Position numbers and translations under genes: made by a program
Shown: positions 16,502 through 24,065 of the stretch, in pieces
How the letters are laid out: each line of letters opens with the position of its first letter
How positions within the stretch are numbered: position 1 is the stretch's first letter
Notes under the pieces: generated by a model
Database searches by the model: none
What the model was told of the DNA's origin: nothing
Seen by the model: the letters and a program-made list of their open reading frames with translations, nothing else
IMG/VR virus record: IMGVR_UViG_3300046817_000924
Coordinates: 1 to 42,942 of that record
Source of the DNA: a virus
Length of the DNA stretch: 42,942 bases
Strand: one strand, 5' to 3'

Positions 16502-16662
16502 CGGAAATTGATGTAATTATAACCACACTAGAAGAACAACGTAATGCGGCGTTGGCCATGTGTGTGAATCTGAAGGTACAAAACTTTCAGCTTCAAACGG
16601 AGATTGATAAACTGAAAGCCGAGATCGCTGAACGCGATAAGCCAATAGTTCCGCCCGAATGA
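16498..16662 (+). CDS. 54-residue coiled-coil protein
   Basis: A short gene whose ATG overlaps the preceding stop (ATGA) and whose stop overlaps the next ATG in the same way. The product is almost wholly helical with heptad character (IITTLEEQRNAALAMC, LQTEIDKLKAEIAERD) and ends with IVPPE. The two tight overlaps make translation likely. Its place among fibre genes suggests a small assembly factor or a trimerising accessory of a fibre, but no family was recognised. Confidence 0.6.
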   Translation: MTEIDVIITTLEEQRNAALAMCVNLKVQNFQLQTEIDKLKAEIAERDKPIVPPE

Positions 16663-17819
16663 GTAACGGTTTCGGTGCAGTAGGCGAACTGGCATTAGGC
16701 CAAATACCATCAGGTATTCGTGCGTCTGCTGGTGCGTCTATTGGTATTGCAACGGTTTCTGTAACCAGTGTTACGATTCATTGGGGTATTGGAAGTTCTT
16801 CGGGAACCGTCAGCGTAACAGCGATTGGTGGATCGACTGTAGCGTCGGTTGGTAGCTGTTCTGGAATTGCTACGGTTGTTGCAGTTGGGGCTGGTGTTGC
16901 AGCGGCTGTGGGGAGTTCGGTCGGTATTGGTGTTGTACTTGCGGGTGGAAGATCGGTCGCAGCATCAAGTGGAAATTCAACTGGTACTAGTTCAGTAATT
17001 GCGAACGGTGCATCGGTTGCGGCGGCGGCTGGAAATTCTAATGGAACTTCAACTGTAGCAGGAATTGGGGCCAGCGTTGCAAGCGGGGCCGGTAGTTCAT
17101 TTGGTACAAGCGTTGTTCAAGCGGTTGGTGGTTCGGTCGCCGCAAGTGTCGGTAGTTCAAACGGTACCAGTTCTGTTTCAGCGGATAGTGTTACTGTTCA
17201 TTGGGGTTTGGGAGCCTCGGTCGGGACAAGCAATGTAGAAGCAACAGGTGTCGCAGAATTCGCCGGCGATGGAAGTTCAGTCGGTTCTAGTTTAGTTTCT
17301 GCAATTTCTATTGAAATTCATTGGGGCGCAGGAAGTTCCGATGGGACTTCGGCGGTTGATGGTGTTGGTACATCAATTGCAACGTTTGACGGTGAGATTG
17401 TTGGATCTTCAACAAATGTTGCGGTTGGATCAAGTGTAGCGAGTGCGGCTGGAAGTGCAGCCGGAACTAGCACAGCACATGCAAATAATAATTTTGAAAC
17501 TATTACTGCTGATGGTGCTGCCCAGGGAACGTCAACGGCTGCGGCTGTTGGGGCGTCGATTAGATTTTCTGCGGGTAATAGCGGCATTCCGCTACCGCAA
17601 ATTCCACCTATTGTAATAATCGATGGTGAAGCGCCCGGCGCGGTATTTGTTGTAACAGTACAATTAATAGGTGGGAATTCTTTAGGTTCTATTTCGATTG
17701 ATGGTGAATTTGGTTCAACGGATTTGGTTGCGGCCAAGGTGTCGATTATCGGTGGCGGCGCAGTTGGTGAACAAAACCTAAACGATGACGAGTTGTTAAT
17801 TCTGTTAGAGGCGGCTTAA
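16659..17819 (+). CDS. repetitive Gly/Ser/Ala-rich appendage protein, probable beta-solenoid
   Basis: A 386-residue protein built from roughly 19-22-residue repeats of the form GxSVAaxxGxSxGTSxVxAxG, about a dozen of them between residues 20 and 300. Special copies contain S-V-T-V/I-H-W-G (VTIHWGIGSS, VTVHWGLGAS, IEIHWGAGSS) at regular intervals. The alternation of small and beta-branched residues suggests a stacked beta-solenoid or trimeric fibre shaft. The C-terminal 80 residues are different (PPIVIIDGEAPGAVFVVTVQ). It lies between the fibre and the tail connectors, so a virion appendage is likely. No enzymatic motif was seen. Confidence 0.65.
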   Translation: MSNGFGAVGELALGQIPSGIRASAGASIGIATVSVTSVTIHWGIGSSSGTVSVTAIGGSTVASVGSCSGIATVVAVGAGVAAAVGSSVGIGVVLAGGRSVAASSGNSTGTSSVIANGASVAAAAGNSNGTSTVAGIGASVASGAGSSFGTSVVQAVGGSVAASVGSSNGTSSVSADSVTVHWGLGASVGTSNVEATGVAEFAGDGSSVGSSLVSAISIEIHWGAGSSDGTSAVDGVGTSIATFDGEIVGSSTNVAVGSSVASAAGSAAGTSTAHANNNFETITADGAAQGTSTAAAVGASIRFSAGNSGIPLPQIPPIVIIDGEAPGAVFVVTVQLIGGNSLGSISIDGEFGSTDLVAAKVSIIGGGAVGEQNLNDDELLILLEAA

Positions 17820-17820
17820 A

Positions 17821-18243
17821 ATGTCTGATAAAATACCGCTTCCGCGCTATTCGGTTTGGCAAGGGGTGGGAGTTGCAATAAACCTTGCGTCCCGCGCACT
17901 GGAAGAAGTTCGAGCGTTTATAAGAGAAGGCGGTAAGCCAGGGCCGCCCGGCTTGGGGTTTGATGATTATGATATAAAGTATGACGGGGAACGTAAAGTT
18001 ACGTTCACGTTGGCTCGGAATGGGATTCCGCCGAAAGCTTGGGAAATTAATTTTCCTATGCAAATTTATCGGGGAGTGTATGTAGAGAATAACGAATATG
18101 TTCGGGGGGATACAGTAACTTGGGGCGGAAGCCTGTATCATTGTAATGAACCAACAAAAGACAAGCCTGGTGGCGGGTCGAAGGCTTGGACGCTCGCGGT
18201 TAAACGGGGCGCGGACGGTCGCGACGGAAAAGTGAAGGAATAA
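17821..18243 (+). CDS. tail/fibre protein with a carbohydrate-binding-like module
   Basis: The 140-residue product begins with a helix (VGVAINLASRALEEVRAF), then a short collagen-like GKPGPPGLG linker and a beta segment (YDGERKVTFTLARNG). It ends with a module, YRGVYVENNEYVRGDTVTWGG then LYHCNEPTKDKPGG and WTLAVKRGADG. The aromatic-rich pattern, W/Y-x-GVY, Y-GD-V, G-LY-C, is that of small chitin/carbohydrate-binding-like modules frequent in phage fibres. It may bind host surface sugars or cap a fibre. The next gene starts four bases after its stop. Confidence 0.6.
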   Translation: MSDKIPLPRYSVWQGVGVAINLASRALEEVRAFIREGGKPGPPGLGFDDYDIKYDGERKVTFTLARNGIPPKAWEINFPMQIYRGVYVENNEYVRGDTVTWGGSLYHCNEPTKDKPGGGSKAWTLAVKRGADGRDGKVKE

Positions 18244-18247
18244 TAAG

Positions 18248-18874
18248 ATGCGCTCAATTATCAAAGTAACCACCCCCGCGGTTAGCCATGATCTTATTAC
18301 ATTGGATACGCTTAAATCAGAATTGAATATTACCAACAACGCTTCCGATGTCCGATTGAGCGAAATTATTAGTCAGGCGAGCGGGGTTGTGGAGGATCTA
18401 ACTGGGCGGGTTTGGGTCAGCGAAGGTATAAATCAGACATATTATATTGGTTTTTGGGAAAACGTTCCAACGTTGGTTTTGGCCCGACGGCCAGTTTCTA
18501 ATATTGCTTCAGTGGTTGAGAACGGGGTAGTGTTGGTTGAAGATGTTGATTTTGCCAATGATGCGAGAAAGGGGATGTTATATAGAATTAATTATACTGG
18601 TTTTATTAGTGGAATTATCGGTGCGCCAAGTATTGTTGTGGATTTCACGGGAGGATATGATTTGTCTGGAAGCCCACCACCTGACAAGCTTCCTGGCGGA
18701 TTGGTTCGGGCAACACTGTTGTTGTCAAAGGCATATTGGTATGGTTCGCGCGATCCAACAGTACGGAGCGAAACTACGTTTGAGATTGATTCGGTAACTT
18801 ATCGCGATCAAACGGATGTTGAGAAAGCGGTTATGGATTTGCTCGATGTTTATTCTGATCCAGGTTGGGCGTGA
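18248..18874 (+). CDS. head-tail connector protein (gp6-like adaptor)
   Basis: The ring below the portal that joins head and tail (HK97 gp6 / SPP1 gp15 type). It has 208 residues. The N-terminal LITLDTLKSELNITNNASDVRLSEIISQASGVVEDLTGR pattern is the helical gp6-like signature, and the C-terminal third returns to helix (GGLVRATLLLSKAYWYG, VEKAVMDLLDVYSDPG). The insert between them is beta-rich. It overlaps the next gene by one base (TGATG), and connector, head closure, terminator and tube follow in canonical order. Confidence 0.8.
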   Translation: MRSIIKVTTPAVSHDLITLDTLKSELNITNNASDVRLSEIISQASGVVEDLTGRVWVSEGINQTYYIGFWENVPTLVLARRPVSNIASVVENGVVLVEDVDFANDARKGMLYRINYTGFISGIIGAPSIVVDFTGGYDLSGSPPPDKLPGGLVRATLLLSKAYWYGSRDPTVRSETTFEIDSVTYRDQTDVEKAVMDLLDVYSDPGWA

Positions 18875-19251
18875 TGGATACCGCGGGGGGAAAGATTGCT
18901 CGGCTGGAACGGTCGATTGGAAGGACTGGAGAAAGTATTGTTTTGGAACGTCTGGCCACCGATCCGACAACCGGGGCGTCGGTTGTTGTTATGTCGGTTG
19001 TGTTGCCTGCGTGGGTTCGGTCGAGTGAACCGCAGGACTTGTTAGCTGGGGATGGGGTTAGGGACATTAGAATTGTGGTAAGTCCAACAATTTTGATGGA
19101 AGCGAACATTGGTTCGCCGCCAATGGCGTTTGGGCTTCCGCAGCGGGATGATCGGATTATTGTGCAAGGAAGTTCCGCGAATATTCAAGATATAATGCCG
19201 ATCTATTGGGGTGGGGCATTGGTTCGGGTTAATCTATTGGCGCGTGGGTAG
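18874..19251 (+). CDS. head closure / head-tail joining protein
   Basis: A 125-residue protein from ATG 18874. It resembles the phage head-tail joining family (SPP1 gp16 / lambda FII type). A short N-terminal helix (ARLERSIGRTGES) is followed by a beta barrel with VVLPAWVRS, a segment on coordinates and grids of the form DIRIVVSP, and the typical late QRDDRIIVQG then ALVRVNLLARG. It lies between the connector and the tail terminator as expected. Individual residues are weakly conserved, so context carries much of the call. Confidence 0.7.
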   Translation: MDTAGGKIARLERSIGRTGESIVLERLATDPTTGASVVVMSVVLPAWVRSSEPQDLLAGDGVRDIRIVVSPTILMEANIGSPPMAFGLPQRDDRIIVQGSSANIQDIMPIYWGGALVRVNLLARG

Positions 19252-19259
19252 TAGTGGTT

Positions 19260-19715
19260 ATGATAGATGTTCGAGAACAAATCTTAGAACGGTTGCCAGT
19301 TGTTTGTGCGGGAGTTACTGGAATTGGTGCGGTTGCACGAAATCGGCTTGATGTTCCAGGATTGACTCGACCGGCAGTTTTGATAATGGATGGGGTCGAA
19401 GAGACATCTTTGGATCGGCCTGCAGGAGGAATAAAGAGGTTTAGTCAAATTCAATTTATGGAATTGACGCCGGAGATTAGAATTTTGCTTCGCGCCGATG
19501 ATGGAACGGATGCGGGGGCTGTTACTAGTTTGTTTCGACGGAGAGTTATTTCGTCAATTCTCAATGATGCTGCGCTCCAAGCTATAATGGGAGCTAATGG
19601 AATAATAAGATATGGGGGTTGTTCAGTTCCCGAGCCGGACCCTCAGACGAAAGAACCACGGCTCGATCTTACGTTCGTGTTTACCTATCCCTTGCGGCTG
19701 TCGGACTTAACCTAA
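19260..19715 (+). CDS. tail terminator protein (putative)
   Basis: About 151 residues. ATG 19260 is chosen, although GTG 19254 two bases after the previous stop is equally possible. The pattern DVREQILERLPVVC, then AVLIMDGVEE, later TPEIRILLRADD and a C-terminal LDLTFVFTYPL fits the alpha/beta tail-terminator fold (lambda gpU-like), which caps the tail tube and stops its growth. Position between head closure and tube protein supports this. There is no close sequence signature. Confidence 0.65.
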   Translation: MIDVREQILERLPVVCAGVTGIGAVARNRLDVPGLTRPAVLIMDGVEETSLDRPAGGIKRFSQIQFMELTPEIRILLRADDGTDAGAVTSLFRRRVISSILNDAALQAIMGANGIIRYGGCSVPEPDPQTKEPRLDLTFVFTYPLRLSDLT

Positions 19716-19730
19716 ACTTGGAGGTATGTT

Positions 19731-20273
19731 ATGCCTGCTTCTCCAAATGTTGACAACATCTCTCTGTTCAAAGGAATTGTCAAGTACATGAAAGCCGGTA
19801 GTGGAAGCTACCGCGATCTTGGGGAATGTTTGACTTTCACCACCACCATGACAGTGCAAACGTTGGAATATCAATCCCGCCGGCATTCGACCCGGATTCC
19901 GGTTAAGATTATTAACCTCGGAAAGACGTTGGTGGTTGCGTTGACTATGAGCGAATTCTCCCCGGAGAATTTCGAAATGTGGGCAATGGGAACTAATGTT
20001 GGTTCCCCGCCGGTGACGCCGATTGGAAGCGATGCGGAAGTTCGGGGCGCCCTTCGAGTAATCGGGGAAAATACAGTCGGCCAAACTTTCCAGCTTGATT
20101 TGTATGATGTAAGCCTACGTCCGAACGGCGCGCTTGCATGGCTTGCTGATGCAGATTGGTCTGAAATGATCTTGGAAGGAACGGCCAACGCGGATACGGT
20201 TACAGGGAAGTTTGGTGATATCCAGCCGATTACGGCGGGCGCTGAAATTCCAATGGGATCGCCGCCAATCTGA
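19731..20273 (+). CDS. major tail tube protein
   Basis: The 180-residue product has a clear ribosome binding site (GGAGG at 19720-19724). The beta-rich sequence with SLFKGIVKYMKAGS, a Thr-rich strand (LTFTTTMTVQTLEY), and FQLDLYDVSLRPNGALAWL followed by WSEMILEGTA fits a tail tube protein that stacks as hexamers around the tape measure protein. It is the first gene of the tail-assembly set and is followed by the chaperone gene with a frameshift, as in most siphophages. No sheath gene follows, consistent with a non-contractile tail. Confidence 0.82.
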   Translation: MPASPNVDNISLFKGIVKYMKAGSGSYRDLGECLTFTTTMTVQTLEYQSRRHSTRIPVKIINLGKTLVVALTMSEFSPENFEMWAMGTNVGSPPVTPIGSDAEVRGALRVIGENTVGQTFQLDLYDVSLRPNGALAWLADADWSEMILEGTANADTVTGKFGDIQPITAGAEIPMGSPPI

Positions 20274-20309
20274 TCCAGAGCGTAAGTTCACCTTAAATAG
20301 GAGTTACCG

Positions 20310-20759
20310 GTGGGACTTCCTGATATCGCGCCGCCCGAAGTTATGGCAAAAACAATAACAATTCGTGGTGGCGACTTGAATGTGCGGGGTATTAAGAACC
20401 TTGAATGGGTGCAGTTGATACAACGGTTCCCGGATATAAAGAAGCTGATTGACGGAACCGGGATGAATATTGTCGATGTGTATGAGTCTACTTCGGATGG
20501 GCTTATACCCGCGGTTATTGCTACCGGAATGGGTAATTGTGGAGATAAAGCGACGGAAGATTTGATACTAGAGAGATTGAGCGAGGCGGAGCAGTTTGCA
20601 ATCTTTGAGTCTATAATGGAATTGGGCTCTGCTGAGAAAGCGGAGGCGAGAAGGAAAGTAAACCCTTTGTTAGAAAGCCCGGGAACGAACAAACCGGGCA
20701 CGGCCAACGGAAGCCTAGAACCAATTCCGCAGATGATTTCGCCGCAGCCATTTTTGTAG
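20310..20759 (+). CDS. tail assembly chaperone, short (G-like) product
   Basis: A 149-residue product from GTG 20310 with AGGAG eight bases upstream. It lies between tail tube and tape measure, the place of lambda gpG. The N-terminal part (IAPPEVMAKTITIRGGDLNVRGI) is beta-like and the middle is helical (WVQLIQRFPDIKKLI, ILERLSEAEQFAIFESIM), the composition usual for chaperones that coat the tape measure protein. The last 30 residues (NKPGTANGSLEPIPQ) are low complexity, as expected for the part that is replaced after frameshifting. Confidence 0.75.
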   Translation: MGLPDIAPPEVMAKTITIRGGDLNVRGIKNLEWVQLIQRFPDIKKLIDGTGMNIVDVYESTSDGLIPAVIATGMGNCGDKATEDLILERLSEAEQFAIFESIMELGSAEKAEARRKVNPLLESPGTNKPGTANGSLEPIPQMISPQPFL

Positions 20760-20929
20760 TAGCAAAACATCTTGGCTGGGAAGTTGCCTGGAATATGACA
20801 ATGAGGCAAACTCAGGCGGTGTTGAAGATAATTGATCGGGAATATCGTAAAGGACTTAGGGACCAACTAAGGATCCAGGTTCTTGCGGTTCATGGTGATC
20901 CGAAAGAAGTTATGAAGATGGTGAAGTAG
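20310..20929 (+). CDS. tail assembly chaperone, long (G-T-like) -1 frameshift product
   Basis: A frame shifted by -1 is open from 20636 to TAG 20927-20929. It has no start of its own but codes for a helical tail (AIFVVAKHLGWEVAWNMTM, then a Lys/Arg-rich stretch and DPKEVMKMVK). Joined to the upstream frame by a -1 slip it gives a product of about 206 residues, the expected G-T arrangement. This accounts for the otherwise empty 170 bases before the next gene. The exact slip point is uncertain (two heptamers). A separate gene is less likely because the frame contains only internal ATGs and no good ribosome binding site. Confidence 0.72.
20663..20684 (+). promoter_or_regulatory. candidate -1 ribosomal slippery sites
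   Basis: Two heptamers of the form X-XXY-YYZ in the reading frame of the chaperone gene: CCCTTTG at 20663-20669 and CCCGGGA at 20678-20684. Both fall where the -1 frame is already open. In the second, Pro and Gly tRNAs could re-pair with CCC and GGG, so it may slip more easily. Confidence 0.6.
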
Positions 20930-20930
20930 G

Positions 20931-21686
20931 GTGCAAATTAAAGTTGAATCACGAAACCAAGATTGGAAGGATGCGGCGAAGCAGATTGAAGGAACAATCT
21001 TTGGCGCGGCTCGGGGTGCGTTTCAGGACTTAGCGGCCCAAGTCCAATCTAAAGCTCGGGCAGAGATTGCTGGGGCTGGGTTTAAAGGAAAATGGGTTAC
21101 GGGATTTAAGACTTATATTTTTCCGAGGGTTCCAGGGCCAAATGATGTAACTGAGTTGACTATGCGGGGGTTTCATAGTTATAATATAGCGAATGTTTTT
21201 GAACGAGGCGCAAATGCTGTGGGGAAACCGTTGTTGTGGATTCCTCTTGCAACAGCGCCAAATTCGGTTAATGGAAAAGCAACAACTCCGGCGAGGCTTA
21301 TTGCGGCGGGGGTGCGGTTGCATAAAATTACTCGGGGTGGAAAGAACATCTTGGTTGGGAACATTATTCGGCCAAGCGCACGGTCGAAGAAGAGAACGCT
21401 TGTTAAGTTGGCGCGGGGCCGGTTTGTACAGTCGGGCAAGGTTACGTTGGCGCAACTGTTGAATGCACAAAGGAATATTAGGCGGACCCAGGTTCGGCGC
21501 GCGTTTGGTGTTGCAGGTGGCTATCAGACTGTTTCGATACCACTTTTTGTTGGTGTTAGTTCGGTTGAGATTAGGAGGAAGTTTAATATTTCTGCAATAT
21601 ACGAGCAAGGACGGGATGATTTGCCAGAGTTATACAATGCTCGGCTAGCACAGCTGATCTTCAGTACAGTAGGGAAAGCGGTATAG
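20931..21686 (+). CDS. tail protein of unknown function before the tape measure
   Basis: A 251-residue protein from GTG 20931, one base after the frameshift product. It is basic and rich in Arg/Lys (KKRTLVKLARGRF, RNIRRTQVRRAF), with an N-terminal helical region (KDAAKQIEGTIFGAARGAFQ). A central KPLLWIPLATAP segment is reminiscent of a phage family found beside tail chaperone and tape measure genes (possibly DUF6441). It probably belongs to the tail assembly set. No catalytic motif or membrane helix was seen. Confidence 0.6.
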   Translation: MQIKVESRNQDWKDAAKQIEGTIFGAARGAFQDLAAQVQSKARAEIAGAGFKGKWVTGFKTYIFPRVPGPNDVTELTMRGFHSYNIANVFERGANAVGKPLLWIPLATAPNSVNGKATTPARLIAAGVRLHKITRGGKNILVGNIIRPSARSKKRTLVKLARGRFVQSGKVTLAQLLNAQRNIRRTQVRRAFGVAGGYQTVSIPLFVGVSSVEIRRKFNISAIYEQGRDDLPELYNARLAQLIFSTVGKAV

Positions 21687-21689
21687 AAG

Positions 21690-23600
21690 ATGGCACAGGG
21701 CGTTAATATAAATCAAAGAATTGTTATAATCGGTGGCGATGATGCAAGGCGGCAGTTGGAGGGGGTTGCAAAGGTTGGGGAACAGTTAGGAGTAAATATC
21801 CAGAAAGGGGCGGAGAGAGCCAACCAAGGGTTAAAGACGTTTGAGACCGGATTAAATCAGGTTGAAGTTAGCGCTAAAGCAACTCGATATGCGGCGCAAA
21901 ACCTTACATTCCAAATTAATGACGTTGTTACGAGCTTGGCGAGTGGGATTAGTCCATTTCGAACCTTTACTCAACAGGGCGGTCAGTTTGTTCAGTTGTT
22001 CCAGCAAGGTGGCGGCGTTGGGAATGTTTTAAGGGAATTGGCAAGTCGTTTCAGTGGAGTGATATCGCCATCAAAGTTGGCGCTTGGTGGAATTGTAGCT
22101 ATTGGTGCCGAAGCGGGAGTTTTAGGTGAAAAGGTATTAGAAAGCTCTGATAGAGTTAGAAGATTTGGAGTTATATTAAATACGCTTGGAGGAGGGCCGA
22201 CGGTTCTTCGTGGGGGTGAGGACAATGCTCAACGGCTTAATTTCCCAACTGCTGTTGGTCCACAAACCGCACAAGAATTAACAGACCTTACTACTAAATT
22301 TCGTGATTTAGCACTTGCTCCGGCAGAGGTTGCTAAAAGATTTGAACAAATTCGTCGTGAAGGTATTTTGCCGTTGCAAGTGGATTTTGGAAAGCTTGTT
22401 CGGGCAGGAGAAAATCTTAATACTGCTCTGGGAGCAGGTTCGTCTGATAAGCTTACTTCTGCTATAGCTGAACTATTAAAAGGAAATGTTGCGCCCGCAA
22501 CTGAGCTTGCAAAACAAGTTGGCCTTATTGGGCAAAATTCAAATCTTGCTGCAAATGGCCTTGGGAATGCAGCGGGATTTTTGGAAGCGTTTAAGAATAA
22601 AATGGGCGATGCAAATGTAAATGCACTTGATCCATTTAGTAGGCGGCTTCGGGAAGTTAATACAGAATTTCAAGGCTTTCAGGATAGGCTTGCTCAATTC
22701 TTTAAAGAAGGGGTGGTAAATTTTGGTGAAACTATCGGTGCGTTTAATGATCTTGGAAGAGCAATATCGGCAGCTTTTAATAGAGGTGATGTTGATGGTT
22801 TAAATCGTGCATTGGCTGAGACGAAAAAACAAATTAAAGAATCTACTTTTGGAGGCACAGTTCAGGGTGTTGCTGATATTGCTAAGGGGGTTGAAGATAG
22901 AATTCCTAGGATGCTCGGCGGCACTCAGGGGCCACCAATTCAACAACAAATTCAAGCAACTGATCCCGTAGGAGGTTTTGCTCTTGCGACGGGAATTGTG
23001 GATGATATTACAAAAGTATTTACTGCGGAGAACCCGTTTGCCGAGTTGGAAGTTTCAGCGAAAGAAACTGGAAATAGTATATTAAGTTATTATACAAGTA
23101 TTGCAAATGCTATTAATGATGTTCTTGGTACTAATATTCAAGCTCCGGGAAGTCGGGTGGTGGCGTCAGCGGCTATCCCGCCGGCAACGGGTGGCGGTTC
23201 TTTCGATACCGGCTCGACCAACTTCGGCACACTTCCAGATGGGTTTTCTAGTGGCGGGTTATTTAAGGGGGCCGGGAGTGGAACGAGCGATAGTAATTCC
23301 ATTCGGATTAGTGATGGAGAGTACATTGTAAACGCAGTTGGAACCCGCGCAAATTTTCCTCTGTTGGAAGCGATTAATTCAATTGGGCGGCCAATCCGAA
23401 GCAATAGTAGGGGATTTGCTGCGGGTGGTTTGGTGGGTTCTGGTGGATTGGTTGATTCTCGAACCAAATTTACGTTGTTTATCGAAGGGCGACCGTACGC
23501 TGATCTTGTAGCCCCGGATGCAACGGCGAATAGTCTTCTTCAACATGCCCGAACGAGTGATTTAATAAGTTTGGGAAAATCGCCAAGTTGGAAGAGGTAG
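21690..23600 (+). CDS. tail tape measure protein
   Basis: The 636-residue product sets tail length and is ejected with the DNA. The segment LTFQINDVVTSLASGISPFRTFTQQGGQFVQL at residues 71-102 is the hallmark of the tail-length tape measure family. It is followed by helical regions and one hydrophobic stretch (LALGGIVAIGAEAGVLG). The C-terminal part is Gly/Ser-rich. No lysozyme or peptidase domain is visible. At about 0.15 nm per residue this length would give a tail of roughly 95 nm, fairly short for a siphophage. It sits directly after the chaperone block. Confidence 0.85.
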   Translation: MAQGVNINQRIVIIGGDDARRQLEGVAKVGEQLGVNIQKGAERANQGLKTFETGLNQVEVSAKATRYAAQNLTFQINDVVTSLASGISPFRTFTQQGGQFVQLFQQGGGVGNVLRELASRFSGVISPSKLALGGIVAIGAEAGVLGEKVLESSDRVRRFGVILNTLGGGPTVLRGGEDNAQRLNFPTAVGPQTAQELTDLTTKFRDLALAPAEVAKRFEQIRREGILPLQVDFGKLVRAGENLNTALGAGSSDKLTSAIAELLKGNVAPATELAKQVGLIGQNSNLAANGLGNAAGFLEAFKNKMGDANVNALDPFSRRLREVNTEFQGFQDRLAQFFKEGVVNFGETIGAFNDLGRAISAAFNRGDVDGLNRALAETKKQIKESTFGGTVQGVADIAKGVEDRIPRMLGGTQGPPIQQQIQATDPVGGFALATGIVDDITKVFTAENPFAELEVSAKETGNSILSYYTSIANAINDVLGTNIQAPGSRVVASAAIPPATGGGSFDTGSTNFGTLPDGFSSGGLFKGAGSGTSDSNSIRISDGEYIVNAVGTRANFPLLEAINSIGRPIRSNSRGFAAGGLVGSGGLVDSRTKFTLFIEGRPYADLVAPDATANSLLQHARTSDLISLGKSPSWKR

Positions 23601-23606
23601 TAGAGG

Positions 23607-24065
23607 ATGGAAGTTAATGACTTTACGGAATTACGGATTTCGGGAGCAGAAGTTCCGCCGTTCTCGGCGCGCGGGCTGACGCAAACCATTGAACCGATCG
23701 CTCCGGCTATTAAATTGGAACGGGCGGTGAATGGAAGATTAATTGATATGTCAATTCCGTCGATGAAGTTGTATAAGAGTAGGATCTCATGCAATGATCT
23801 CAATCCTCCTGCAATTGGGGGTTTGTGGCCGGGGATGGAAGTTACAATCGATTGTGTTGCGGAACTCTGTTATCCAACTGGAAGCCCTGGGTTGCAGGAG
23901 AGGAACGCGGTTTCGGGCAGCACTAGGACTGAAGGGGATTTTACATTCTATAAGCCAATCTTGGTGATGGTTTGTACGGGATTTAATACATCAACCGATG
24001 AGTACGGCGCGGCTGTTTCATGGTCGTATGAGTTCGAGGAACAGACGTTGAGCACAAGTCCATGA
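23607..24065 (+). CDS. tail-tip protein of unknown function
   Basis: A 152-residue, beta-rich protein with an ATG preceded by AGAGG. The start DFTELRISGAEVPPFSARGLTQTIEPI and the segment MSIPSMKLYKSRISCNDL were not recognised as a named family. Its stop overlaps the next ATG (ATGA), and it lies between tape measure and hub genes, where distal tail proteins (Dit-like, lambda gpM/L positions) are encoded. A structural role at the tail tip is inferred from position. Confidence 0.6.
   Translation: MEVNDFTELRISGAEVPPFSARGLTQTIEPIAPAIKLERAVNGRLIDMSIPSMKLYKSRISCNDLNPPAIGGLWPGMEVTIDCVAELCYPTGSPGLQERNAVSGSTRTEGDFTFYKPILVMVCTGFNTSTDEYGAAVSWSYEFEEQTLSTSP

Noticed and set aside
17746-18339. 197-codon - strand frame across the appendage and connector genes
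   Set aside because: Antisense to supported structural genes. No recognisable protein features.
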